A stretch of DNA of 64,000 nucleotides. Source: Dehalococcoidia bacterium (lineage in GTDB: Bacteria; Chloroflexota; Dehalococcoidia; Tepidiformales; Tepidiformaceae). A program made the position numbers and the translations under genes. The notes beneath the pieces were generated by a model. That model ran no database searches. It worked only from the letters and a program-made list of their open reading frames with translations, and was not told the origin of the DNA. The stretch is taken from NCBI GenBank assembly GCA_022824925.1, contig JAJDYW010000027.1, positions 1-64,000 on the forward strand. Reading direction: 5' to 3'. How positions within the stretch are numbered: position 1 is the first letter of the stretch; each line of letters opens with the position of its first letter. This document shows positions 18,566 to 26,297 of this stretch, piece after piece.

Positions 18566-18946
18566 CTACCCGGCAATCCCCCGCGCCATGCGGGCGACCT
18601 GCTCGGTTGGCTCGTCCCCGGAGGAGTGCTCGCGCAGCCAACTGGCCAGGTCCTCGATGGTGCGTGACTCGTTGCCGTGGTCGGTCGCGGCGGTATAGCG
18701 CTCACAGGTATCGACCAGGGCGAGGCCAAGGGCCGCTACCAGCGCTGCGGGCAGCGCCTGCGTGGTTGCGCGCGTGCGCGCGGCCGTCCGGATGAACTCG
18801 CTCGTGCTCACGCCCTCGCGCCTGGCGGCCGCGCGGATATCGGCGATCTCCCCTGCCGTGAAGCGCAGGGAGTAGACGCTCTTGACCTCCCACTCAGGCT
18901 CGTGGACCTCTGCGTTTTCGTAATCCCACTCGTCGTGCTTGCTCAT
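18566..18946 (-). CDS. BrnA-like ribbon-helix-helix antitoxin
   Basis: A 126-residue protein with an acidic N terminus (SKHDEWDYENAEVHEPEWE) and a ribbon-helix-helix-like segment YSLRFTAGEIADIRAAARRE at about residues 26-45, followed by GVSTSEFIRTAA. This is the expected layout of a BrnA/CopG-type antitoxin, with a longer than usual C-terminal extension that contains a hydrophobic stretch (LPAALVAALGLALV). The ATG at 18946 has AGGGA eight bases upstream and lies inside the 3' end of the upstream toxin-like gene (53-base overlap). It probably neutralises that product and represses the shared promoter. Confidence 0.72.
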   Translation of the reverse strand: MSKHDEWDYENAEVHEPEWEVKSVYSLRFTAGEIADIRAAARREGVSTSEFIRTAARTRATTQALPAALVAALGLALVDTCERYTAATDHGNESRTIEDLASWLREHSSGDEPTEQVARMARGIAG

Positions 18947-19226
18947 GTTTAGATCCCTGCCCTTTCCCGAGGGTGCGTTCATGCCTATTCGCCTGCATTG
19001 CCGTGATTGGACGCCAGACCGTGGGCGAGTCCGTTGCCGCCACGATGACGGTGATGAGTCTCCCGCTACGGTCGCGTCCGATGACCCTGTAGTCGCCACT
19101 CCCCGCTCGCTTGTTGCGGACCGAGAGGTAGCGCTGGAGCGGAATGACCTCAACGTCGGCGGGGTCGATGCGCCTCGCCACGTGCTCTTCGTTGTCGTCA
19201 TCCCACTCGAACCCTGTGATTCGCAC
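18894..19226 (-). CDS. BrnT-like toxin
   Basis: A 110-residue protein whose first 85 residues have the BrnT/DUF497 form: ITGFEWDDDNEEHVARR at the N terminus, DVEVI, then YRVIGRDRSGRLITVIVAA and a final RPITAM segment. BrnT proteins are RelE-fold RNases. The Arg-rich tail (RRVGLRKRRGPRA) overlaps the antitoxin coding region and may be an addition. Start is GTG 19226, eight bases after a TACGTT -10 box with a perfect TTGACA -35, so the transcript would be leaderless. Order toxin-antitoxin and the overlap are typical of brnTA. RNase activity is inferred from family only. Confidence 0.72.
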   Translation of the reverse strand: MRITGFEWDDDNEEHVARRIDPADVEVIPLQRYLSVRNKRAGSGDYRVIGRDRSGRLITVIVAATDSPTVWRPITAMQANRHERTLGKGQGSKHEQARRVGLRKRRGPRA

Positions 19227-19234
19227 GTATTACG

Positions 19235-19263
19235 AACGTATAGACACAGTGGTGCCCTGTCAA
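19235..19263 (-). promoter_or_regulatory. promoter and probable operator of the BrnT/BrnA-like pair
   Basis: On the minus strand TTGACA (19258-19263), 17 bases, TACGTT (19235-19240). The start codon GTG at 19226 lies where the transcript should begin. The inverted repeat TACG-N2-CGTA (19231-19240) covers the -10 and is a candidate site for repression by the antitoxin. Confidence 0.65.
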
Positions 19264-19296
19264 GGGGTCACCGCCGGGCCCGCTTCGGCCCGATCC

Positions 19297-20091
19297 TCAG
19301 TGAATGAGCCGCCGGCGCATCAGCTTCACGGCCAGCACGTAGAACACCAGCGTGAACGTCGCCAGCCACGCCAGGCTCGCCAGCATCGACCACTCCAGGT
19401 TCCCCGCGATCAGCCCCCGGTAGATGTCGACCACGTGCTTCAGGGGCACGAACCAGCCCGCGATTTGCACCCACTGCGGCATCTCGTCGAACGGGAAGAA
19501 CGCCCCGCCGAACCAGAACATCGGGTTGATGATGAGGTTGAAGAAGTAGGCGAAGTGGCTCATCGCCCGCGCGATCGAGGCGAATGCGATCGAGATCGAA
19601 CTGAACAGGAGCCCCGGCAGGATGCCGATGGGGATCGCCAGCAGCGCCAGCGGCGAATCCACCATGTGCAGCCACGGATTCAGGATGAACATCACGATCA
19701 GGATGTAGGTGCCATTCACCAGCGACCGCGTGGTTCCCCACAGGATCTCCCCCGTGATCACGTCGTCCACGCTGATGGGCGTGGCCACGATCGACTCGTA
19801 CGTGCCCTGCATCTCCAGCCGCACGTAGCTCCCCCAGGCGCACTCGAACGTGGCCGCGAACATGGGGAAGAGCGCCAGCAGCCCCGGTGCCAGGAACTCG
19901 ACGTAGTTCTCGCCCCGCCCCAGGTCGACGAACCTTCCCAGCGCCAACCCCAGCGCGAGGATGATCGCGAACGGCTCGATCGCGATGCCGAGGAACTCCG
20001 TCTTCCAGTTCCGCAGGGTCGCGTCGCGGTTGCGCTGCCAGACGCGGTAGGCGCCCGAGGAGATGTCCGGCGTCAGCGGGATCGCGGTCAA
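19297..20091 (-). CDS. ABC-2 type transporter permease (NodJ-like)
   Basis: A 264-residue membrane protein with six predicted hydrophobic segments. The N-terminal RDATLRNWKTEFLGIAIEPF and the internal GGAFFPFDEMPQWVQ and PLKHVVDIYRGL segments match the NodJ/DrrB class of ABC-2 permeases. The start is TTG 20091, which overlaps the stop of the ATPase gene (TTGA), so translation is coupled. With the ATPase it forms a second exporter in the window, on the opposite strand from the first and not closely similar to it. Substrate unknown. Confidence 0.9.
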   Translation of the reverse strand: MTAIPLTPDISSGAYRVWQRNRDATLRNWKTEFLGIAIEPFAIILALGLALGRFVDLGRGENYVEFLAPGLLALFPMFAATFECAWGSYVRLEMQGTYESIVATPISVDDVITGEILWGTTRSLVNGTYILIVMFILNPWLHMVDSPLALLAIPIGILPGLLFSSISIAFASIARAMSHFAYFFNLIINPMFWFGGAFFPFDEMPQWVQIAGWFVPLKHVVDIYRGLIAGNLEWSMLASLAWLATFTLVFYVLAVKLMRRRLIH

Positions 20092-21011
20092 TCGAGCAGC
20101 CCCCGCCCCGTGAGCAGCAGGAACACGTCCTCCATGTTGCCCGGGCGCAGGTGCGCGCGATGCGGGTCGCCCACGCGCTCCGCCGCCATCATCGAGGCCG
20201 TCCCGCCCCCGAACACGTACGTCAGGTCCTCCACCTGCTCGACCGAGACTCCATTCCCCTGCGGGAACTCCGCCAGGAGCGCGTCGCGCTCCCTCGATGG
20301 CAGCCGCAGCTCGAGCACCTGCGGCCCCGCCACCTCGGCGATCAGGTCATGCGGGCGCCCTTCGATCAGGATCTTCCCGCGGTGCATGATCACCAGCCGG
20401 TCGCAGAGATGGGTCGCCTCCTCCATGTAGTGGGTCGTCAGCAGCATGGTCACGCCGCGGCTCTTCAGCAGGCGCAGCTGCTGCCAGACCAGGTGCCGGG
20501 CCTGCGGGTCCAGTCCCGTGGTGGGCTCGTCGAGGATGAGGACCCGCGGGTCGTTCACGAGCGCCCGCGCGATCGTGAGCCGCCGCTTCATCCCCCCCGA
20601 AAGGTCGTCCACGTTCGAGGCGATGCGGTCGTCGAGCTGGAACAGCTCGAGCGCCTCGTCGATGCGCTGCCGCACCTCCTCCCGTCCCAGCCCGAAGTAG
20701 CGCGCGTACACCTCGAGGTTCTGGCGCACGAGCAGGTCCGGGTCGAGGTTGTCCTCCTGGGGGACCACCCCCAGCACGGCCTTCACCTTGCGGGGCTCCT
20801 CCGCCACCGCCATCCCCGAGACGCGCAGGTCGCCCGCCGTGATTGGCGAGGTGGCCGTGATCATCCGGATGGTGGTCGTCTTCCCCGCCCCGTTCGGGCC
20901 GAGCACGCCGAAGCACTCCCCCTCGTGGATGTCGAAGGAGATGTCGTCCACGGCGACGAAGTCGCCGTAGTGCTTCACCAGGCCGCGCGCCTCGATGAGG
21001 GCGGGTGTCAC
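20088..21011 (-). CDS. ABC transporter ATP-binding protein (NodI/DrrA-like)
   Basis: A 307-residue ATPase. Walker A GPNGAGKTT is at about residues 42-50, Q-loop VVPQEDNLDPDLL at about 88, signature LSGGMKRRL at about 141, Walker B VLILDEPTTGLDP at about 163-175, H-loop LTTHYMEEA at about 197, then a DrrA-type C-terminal domain ending LRPGNMEDVFLLLTGR. GTG at 21011 is preceded by GGGAGG; longer frames begin with low-complexity sequence. The permease gene follows with a TTGA overlap. Energises export by the NodJ-like partner. Confidence 0.93.
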   Translation of the reverse strand: MTPALIEARGLVKHYGDFVAVDDISFDIHEGECFGVLGPNGAGKTTTIRMITATSPITAGDLRVSGMAVAEEPRKVKAVLGVVPQEDNLDPDLLVRQNLEVYARYFGLGREEVRQRIDEALELFQLDDRIASNVDDLSGGMKRRLTIARALVNDPRVLILDEPTTGLDPQARHLVWQQLRLLKSRGVTMLLTTHYMEEATHLCDRLVIMHRGKILIEGRPHDLIAEVAGPQVLELRLPSRERDALLAEFPQGNGVSVEQVEDLTYVFGGGTASMMAAERVGDPHRAHLRPGNMEDVFLLLTGRGLLD

Positions 21012-21138
21012 GGGATGGTCCTCCCTGGCTGCCGGACGGGGACGGTACGGGGTCGGGGAGCGGCGTCGGGTCGCCGCGCCGCGCGTCACGCCCGGTCGAC
21101 AGGCTGCCCGCCATCGTAGGAAGGCGTACCGCCTATGT

Positions 21139-21843
21139 TCAATCGCCGCCGGCGGGCCTCACCCGCAGCGAGAGCTCGGTGCCGCCCCGCAGCGGCAGCG
21201 TCGCCGAAGCGAAGCCGTTGGCGGGATCCTGCACCCAGGCCACGTACTCCCCCATCTCGACGGGGAAGGAGCCCACGTTGTCGGCCATCACCATGCCCCC
21301 CACGCGCACATGCGGGGCGAGCAGCTGCAGGATTGCGAGGTTGAGGTTGGGGAACCCGTCGATGAGCACGAGATCCAGCGGCCCGCCGGGGTCGGCCAGC
21401 GTCTCGCGCGCGTCCCCCACGCGGATCTCGGCGAAACCGGCCAGGCCCGCCTCCTCCAGGTTCGCCCGCGCCACGGCCGCCTTCGAGGGCTCGATCTCGC
21501 TCCCGATGACGAGCCCGCCACCGTTCTCCCGCATGGCCGCCGCCAGGTACGTCGTCGAGACCCCGAACGAGGTGCCGAACTCCGCCGCCCGCCGCGCCCC
21601 CAGCGATCGCGCCAGCAGGTAGAGCAGGTTCCCCTGCTCCCGCTCCAGCGAGATGTACTTGTCCCGGAAGAACTCGGCCGCGCCTTCCGGATTGAACGGC
21701 TGAGGCTCCGGTGGGGGCTCGGGGGGAGCGCCCTGCGCGAACGCCTCCATCTCCGCCTCGGCGGCCGCATGCAACCGGTCGAGGACCGCCCGCACCCGCG
21801 GGTCGGGCACGACGCTGTGGGCCTCAGTCGAACTCGTCATCAT
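21139..21843 (-). CDS. class I SAM-dependent O-methyltransferase
   Basis: A 234-residue methyltransferase of the caffeoyl-CoA O-methyltransferase-like family (COG4122). The SAM motif is AAEFGTSFGVSTTYLA (about residue 88), the acidic residue that holds the ribose is in GSEIEPSK (about 115), and the metal/catalytic region is LVLIDGFPNLN (about 157) with VMADNVG (about 185). The gene starts within the last bases of the TPR-protein gene (20-base overlap), so the two are coupled. Acceptor substrate unknown. Confidence 0.85.
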   Translation of the reverse strand: MMTSSTEAHSVVPDPRVRAVLDRLHAAAEAEMEAFAQGAPPEPPPEPQPFNPEGAAEFFRDKYISLEREQGNLLYLLARSLGARRAAEFGTSFGVSTTYLAAAMRENGGGLVIGSEIEPSKAAVARANLEEAGLAGFAEIRVGDARETLADPGGPLDLVLIDGFPNLNLAILQLLAPHVRVGGMVMADNVGSFPVEMGEYVAWVQDPANGFASATLPLRGGTELSLRVRPAGGD

Positions 21844-22684
21844 CTTCGTCCTCCTCGTCGTTGGCCGTCGCCTCGCCCTCGGTTTCGTATTCGACGCGCG
21901 TCTCCTGCCACCCCTCCTCCGGAAGGGCGTCCGCGGCCGGCCCGGCGGCCGAGCCGCCCCCTTCCTCCTCGTCGTCGGTCAGGTCGTCCACGTCCTCGCG
22001 CAGGAAGTCGCGCCGCGTGTAGCCGCGCACCTCGCTGATGCTGGACCTGGGGAAGCTCACCTTCCCCGCCTGGGAGGGATCCTGGTAGGTCTCCCGCACG
22101 ATGATGCGGGGCGGGTCGGCCGTGCTCACGAGCGCCGCCGAGTAGCGGTTCCCCCCGTTCATCAGGCGCGCCAGGCGCAGCCCCACCCGCGGCTCGACCA
22201 TGCCCACGTACTCGCCCGCCGCCGTTATCGCGTTGACGGCGTTGCCCCGCACCTCGAGCCCCAGCGGGTCGCCTGCGTCGAGCTTCCCGAGAGTATCCGG
22301 CCGAGCCGCCTCCAGCCGCGCCACCGCCGCCTTTCCCACGTCCTCGATGAACAGCCCCCGGCTCATCTGCGCGGCCGGCGCGGCGGCGCTCTCCTCCGTC
22401 GCCTGCGCGAGCCGGTCGAGGTTGCGCCGCGCGATTGCGTTCGTGGGGTCCACCTCCAGCGCCTTGTCGTAGACGGTGCGCGCATCGGCGATGCGGCCCA
22501 GCTCCGTGAACGCTTTCCCCAGCCGGTTGTAGACCTCCGCGTCGTCGCCGAAGCGCGCGATCAGCTCGCGGTTGAGCGCCGCCGCTTCCCGCCAGCGTCC
22601 CGCCACCGCCAGCTTCACCGCCTGCTCGTTGGCCGCCCGCCGCGCCCCCGGCCTGTCGGGCACCTGCGCCGATAGCTCGCTCAT
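21824..22684 (-). CDS. TPR-repeat protein with acidic tail
   Basis: A 286-residue cytoplasmic protein. Residues 20-85 form about two tetratricopeptide repeats (AVAGRWREAAALNRELIARF, then GRIADARTVYDKALEVDPTN). The middle part contains GLEVRGNAVNAITAAGEYVG and PPRIIVRETYQDPSQAGKVS, with no family that I recognise. The C terminus is strongly acidic (EEDEDDDEFD). ATG 22684 was chosen over an earlier in-frame start because it sits seven bases from TATTCT with a well-spaced TTGCCG. It is followed by the methyltransferase gene in an overlapping arrangement. Function unknown; likely a protein-interaction module. Confidence 0.75.
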   Translation of the reverse strand: MSELSAQVPDRPGARRAANEQAVKLAVAGRWREAAALNRELIARFGDDAEVYNRLGKAFTELGRIADARTVYDKALEVDPTNAIARRNLDRLAQATEESAAAPAAQMSRGLFIEDVGKAAVARLEAARPDTLGKLDAGDPLGLEVRGNAVNAITAAGEYVGMVEPRVGLRLARLMNGGNRYSAALVSTADPPRIIVRETYQDPSQAGKVSFPRSSISEVRGYTRRDFLREDVDDLTDDEEEGGGSAAGPAADALPEEGWQETRVEYETEGEATANDEEDEDDDEFD

Positions 22685-22691
22685 CGGCGGC

Positions 22692-22720
22692 AGAATAGGG
22701 CCAGCCACTCCGAGCGGCAA
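22692..22720 (-). promoter_or_regulatory. promoter of the TPR gene, leaderless
   Basis: TTGCCG (22715-22720), exactly 17 bases, TATTCT (22692-22697), then seven bases to the ATG at 22684. The upstream gene is divergent (dapB). Both elements and both spacings agree, making this one of the best examples of the leaderless pattern. Confidence 0.68.
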
Positions 22721-22767
22721 CGCCCCCGGCACGCGCGTGACCGGCGCTCGCCCGCCCGCCGCATGCG

Positions 22768-22773
22768 TACAAT
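22768..22773 (+). promoter_or_regulatory. -10 box of dapB
   Basis: TACAAT nine bases before the dapB ATG at 22783, implying a leader of about zero to three bases. No -35 of quality is present. It lies back to back with the promoter of the TPR gene. Confidence 0.55.
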
Positions 22774-22782
22774 CGAGCAATC

Positions 22783-23562
22783 ATGGACACCATTCCCATC
22801 GTCATCTCCGGAAGCGGCAACATGGGGCGCCAGGTCGCCCTCGCCGCCGCCGCCGACCCCGCCACCGAACCGCTCGCCTTCATCGACGCTTTCGGCGAGG
22901 GCGACTCCTGCGAGGGCCTCCCCCTCTACCACGAGGCCGCCCCCGCCCTCGACGCCCACACCCCCGAGGTTGTCGTCGACTTCTCCAACGCCGCCTGGAC
23001 CCCCACCCTCGCCCGCTCCGCCCTCGAACGGGGGGTACGGCTCGTCGTCGGCACCACCGGCCTCCCGGCCGACTTCCTCGAGGGGCTTCGCGAGGAGGCG
23101 GCCGCGCGCAGGGTCGGCGTCGTCGTGGCGCCCAACTTCGCCATTGGGGCCGTCCTGCTGATGTACTTCGCCCGCCAGGCCGCGCGCTTCTTCGATCATG
23201 CCGAGATTATCGAGCTGCACCACGCCGGCAAGGTCGACGCCCCCAGCGGCACCGCGAAGGCGACCGCCGAGCAGATGGTCGAGGCCCGCGGCGAGCCCTT
23301 CGAGCGCGTCGAGGCGGAGGTCCAGACCGTGCCCGGCACGCGGGGCGGCGAGCTCGGCGGCGTGACCCTCCACTCGGTGCGGCTGCCGGGACTGGTCGCG
23401 CACCAGGAGGTGCTCCTCGGCGGCCTCGGCCAGACGCTCTCCCTGCGCCACGACAGCACCGGCCGCGACTCGTTCATGCCCGGCGTCCTCGCCGCCGTGA
23501 AGGCGGTCATGGAGACCGAGGGCCTCGTCGTCGGCCTCGACGCGCTCTTCGGCCTCGAGTAG
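22783..23562 (+). CDS. dapB: 4-hydroxy-tetrahydrodipicolinate reductase
   Basis: A 259-residue enzyme of lysine/diaminopimelate synthesis that reduces 4-hydroxy-tetrahydrodipicolinate with NAD(P)H. The nucleotide-binding GSGNMGR is at about residues 10-16, the strand VVVDFSNAA at about 67, GTTGL at about 94, VAPNFAIG at about 118, and the catalytic signature ELHHAGKVDAPSGTA at about 143-157. Length is normal. The gene is monocistronic here, between a divergent TPR gene and convergent gyrA. The other dap genes are outside the window. Confidence 0.96.
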   Translation: MDTIPIVISGSGNMGRQVALAAAADPATEPLAFIDAFGEGDSCEGLPLYHEAAPALDAHTPEVVVDFSNAAWTPTLARSALERGVRLVVGTTGLPADFLEGLREEAAARRVGVVVAPNFAIGAVLLMYFARQAARFFDHAEIIELHHAGKVDAPSGTAKATAEQMVEARGEPFERVEAEVQTVPGTRGGELGGVTLHSVRLPGLVAHQEVLLGGLGQTLSLRHDSTGRDSFMPGVLAAVKAVMETEGLVVGLDALFGLE

Positions 23563-23574
23563 GGCCCCGCCCCG

Positions 23575-26112
23575 CTACGCCTCCGGGCTGCTCCCGTTCG
23601 ACGAGCGCCCGTTGAGGGGCAGCTCGGCCTGGGCGTCGCGCTCCTCGCGCTGCGCCTGCCGCCGGCGCGAGTCGCCCGGGTCGAAGTTGGCGATGCTCGC
23701 CACGCGGTCCGTCTCCCCCACCTTCATCACCGTCACGCCCTGGGTGTTGCGCCCGAGCAGGCTGATGGTGTCGACCTTCGTGCGGATGAGGATGCCGTCC
23801 TCCGAGACCAGCATCAGCTCGTGGTTCGCCTCCACCATGCGCACGGCCGCCACGTTACCCGTCTTGGGGGTGATGTTGAGCGTGCGCACGCCCTGGCCAC
23901 CCCGGCCCTTGCGCGCGTACTGCCCCATCTCCGTGCGCTTGCCGAAGCCCCGCTCGGTGATCACCACGAGCTGGTGGCCGTTGGGCTCGACCGCCTCCGC
24001 GCCCACCACGTAGGCGTCGCCCTTCAGCTTCAGGCCGCGCACGCCGCCGCTGATGCGGCTCGCGCTGCGAAGCTCCCGCACCGAGAAGCGGATCGCCTGG
24101 CCGTCGCTCGAGACCAGCACCACGTCGCCCGCCTCGGAGGCCAGCCGCGCCGCGATCAGCTCGTCGCCGTCGTCGAGGCGCATCGCGATCTTGCCGTTGC
24201 GGCGGACCTCCTCGAACTCCTTCAGCGGCGTCTTCTTCGCCTGCCCCAGCCTCGTCGCCAGCACCATGAAGTCGTGCTCGTAGTCCTTCACCACGATCAT
24301 CGTCGTGACGCGCTCCCGCTGGTCCATCTCGATCAGGTTCGTGATGAACGTGCCCCGCGCCTGCTTCTTCGAGTCGGGGATGTCGTAGGCCCGCAAGTGG
24401 TAGACCTTCCCCTGGTCGGTGAAGAAGAGGATGTTGTCGTGCGTATCGCCCACGACGAGCTTCATCACGGCGTCCTCGTCGCGCACGGCCGCTCCCCGGC
24501 TGCCCTGCCCGCCCCGCCGCTGCGTGCGGAACTCCTCCAGCTTCGTGCGCTTCACGTAGTTCCGCCGGCTGAGGGTGATGACGCACTCCTCGTGCGGCAC
24601 CAGGTCCGCCTCGCTGAAGCTCTCCGGGTCGGCCTCGTAGATTTCGGTGCGGCGGCCGTCGCCGTACTCCTTCTTCAGCTCCGCCAGGTCGTCCTTGATG
24701 AGGAAGTCGATCTTGCGCGGGTTCGCGAGCAGGTCCTCCAGGTAGGCGATGCGCTCGATCAGCTCCTGGTGCTCGTCCTGCAGCTCCTGCCGCTCCAGCG
24801 CCGCCAGGCGCCGCAGCTGCATATCGAGAATGGCTCGCGCCTGCGCCTCCGAGAACTCGAACGGCTCCGCCTGCAGCAGCCCCAGCGCCGCCGCTGCCGA
24901 CTCCGCCCCCCGGATCGTCGCGATCACCTGGTCCAGCAGGTCGATGGCGCGCAGCAGGCCCGTGAGGATGTGCTCGCGCTCGCGGGCCTTCTCCAGCCGG
25001 TGCTCGGTGCGCCGCCGGATCACCTCGCGCCGGTGGTCGAGGTACAGGTCGAGCGCGCGCTTCAGGCCAACCCGCCGCGGCGCCCCGTCGACGATCGCCA
25101 TCATGTTGATCGCGAACGTCGAGCGCATGGCCGTGTGCTTGTAGAGCAAGTTCTTCACCTGCTGCGTCGAGCCTTCGCGCTTCAGCTCGATGACGACGCG
25201 CATGCCGTTGCGGTCGCTCTCGTCGCGCAGGTCGGCGATGCCCTCGATCTTCTTGTCGCGCACGAGGTTCGCGATCTTCTCGATCAGCGAGGCCTTGTTC
25301 ACCTGGTAGGGCAGCTCCGTCACGATGATCTGCGTGCGCCCCCGGCTCCCCTCCTCGACCGCCGTGCGCGCGTGCACCGTGATGCGCCCGTGGCCCTCGC
25401 CGTAGGCGTGCCGCACCTGGTCGCGCTCCTTCCCCACCAGGGCGATGCCCGCCGTGGGGAAGTCCGGCCCCTGCACGATCTCGAGGATGTCGTCCAGCGT
25501 CGCCTGCGGGTTCTCGATGAGCAGCGTGGCCGCGTCCACGATCTCCTCGAGGTTGTGCGGGGGGATGTTCGTCGCCATCCCCACGGCGATGCCCGAGGAG
25601 CCGTTCAGCAGCAGGTTCGGCAGCCGCGAGGGCAGGATCTCCGGCTGCTGGTAGCGACCGTCGTAGTTCGGCTCGAAGTCGACCGTGTTCTGGTCGATAT
25701 CGGCGACCAGCTCCTCCGCCAGCGTCGCCAGGCGCGCCTCGGTGTAGCGCATCGCCGCCGGCGGGTCGCCGTCAACGCTGCCGAAGTTCCCCTGCCCGTC
25801 GACGAGCGGGTAGCGCATGGAGAAGTCCTGCGCGAGGCGCACCATCGCCTCGTAGACGGGGCTGTCGCCGTGGGGGTGGTAGCGCCCCATGACATCGCCC
25901 ACGATGCCGGCCGACTTGCGGTAGGCCGTCCCCGAGCGCGCCCCCCCATCGAACATGCCCCAGACGATGCGGCGCTGGACCGGCTTGAGCCCGTCGCGCA
26001 CGTCCGGCAGCGCGCGCGCCACGATCACGCTCATGGCGTAATCGAGGTAGCTCGTGCGCATCTCCTCTTCGAGGTGGATGGCCCGGATCTGGGTGGTTTC
26101 TTCCATGCTCAT
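23575..26112 (-). CDS. gyrA: DNA gyrase subunit A
   Basis: An 845-residue type II topoisomerase breakage-reunion subunit. Catalytic Tyr lies in [11 protein letters not shown] (about residue 120). The region matching the quinolone pocket reads [19 protein letters not shown], so the usual Ala at the position equivalent to E. coli 84 is Pro and position 87 is Glu. The GyrA box is QRRGGQG, near the QRRGGKG consensus, which supports gyrase rather than topoisomerase IV. The six C-terminal beta-pinwheel blades follow and the end is a polar tail. ATG 26112 has CGGAG nine bases upstream; ATG 26106 is an alternative. gyrB is not in the window. Confidence 0.97.
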   Translation of the reverse strand: MSMEETTQIRAIHLEEEMRTSYLDYAMSVIVARALPDVRDGLKPVQRRIVWGMFDGGARSGTAYRKSAGIVGDVMGRYHPHGDSPVYEAMVRLAQDFSMRYPLVDGQGNFGSVDGDPPAAMRYTEARLATLAEELVADIDQNTVDFEPNYDGRYQQPEILPSRLPNLLLNGSSGIAVGMATNIPPHNLEEIVDAATLLIENPQATLDDILEIVQGPDFPTAGIALVGKERDQVRHAYGEGHGRITVHARTAVEEGSRGRTQIIVTELPYQVNKASLIEKIANLVRDKKIEGIADLRDESDRNGMRVVIELKREGSTQQVKNLLYKHTAMRSTFAINMMAIVDGAPRRVGLKRALDLYLDHRREVIRRRTEHRLEKAREREHILTGLLRAIDLLDQVIATIRGAESAAAALGLLQAEPFEFSEAQARAILDMQLRRLAALERQELQDEHQELIERIAYLEDLLANPRKIDFLIKDDLAELKKEYGDGRRTEIYEADPESFSEADLVPHEECVITLSRRNYVKRTKLEEFRTQRRGGQGSRGAAVRDEDAVMKLVVGDTHDNILFFTDQGKVYHLRAYDIPDSKKQARGTFITNLIEMDQRERVTTMIVVKDYEHDFMVLATRLGQAKKTPLKEFEEVRRNGKIAMRLDDGDELIAARLASEAGDVVLVSSDGQAIRFSVRELRSASRISGGVRGLKLKGDAYVVGAEAVEPNGHQLVVITERGFGKRTEMGQYARKGRGGQGVRTLNITPKTGNVAAVRMVEANHELMLVSEDGILIRTKVDTISLLGRNTQGVTVMKVGETDRVASIANFDPGDSRRRQAQREERDAQAELPLNGRSSNGSSPEA

Positions 26113-26158
26113 CCGCAGGGACTCCGATCGGGAACGCGGCGGGGGAAACCGCTAAGGC

Positions 26159-26164
26159 ATTGTA
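26159..26164 (-). promoter_or_regulatory. candidate -10 box of gyrA
   Basis: TACAAT on the minus strand, 46 bases before the gyrA start at 26112. This would give a leader containing CGGAG. No -35 is visible. The 185-base gap before the SIR2 gene otherwise shows only a weak inverted repeat (GGAGG/CCTCC near 26250-26272). Confidence 0.4.
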
Positions 26165-26297
26165 CCAATTCGGGGCTTACGGGGCGGTCCGGGGAGGGCC
26201 CTGACCTTGAATGGCGAAGGGCCACAATCAAGGTGTGGCGGGAACGGAAGGGAGGTCCGCTTTTGAGCCTCCGGGTGTCGGCGTTGCCTCCGGTCAG

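Noticed and set aside
26113..26297. Attachment site or insertion element next to the SIR2 gene
   Set aside because: No direct repeats flanking 26298-28076 and no integrase or tRNA; the lower GC alone does not define a mobile element.
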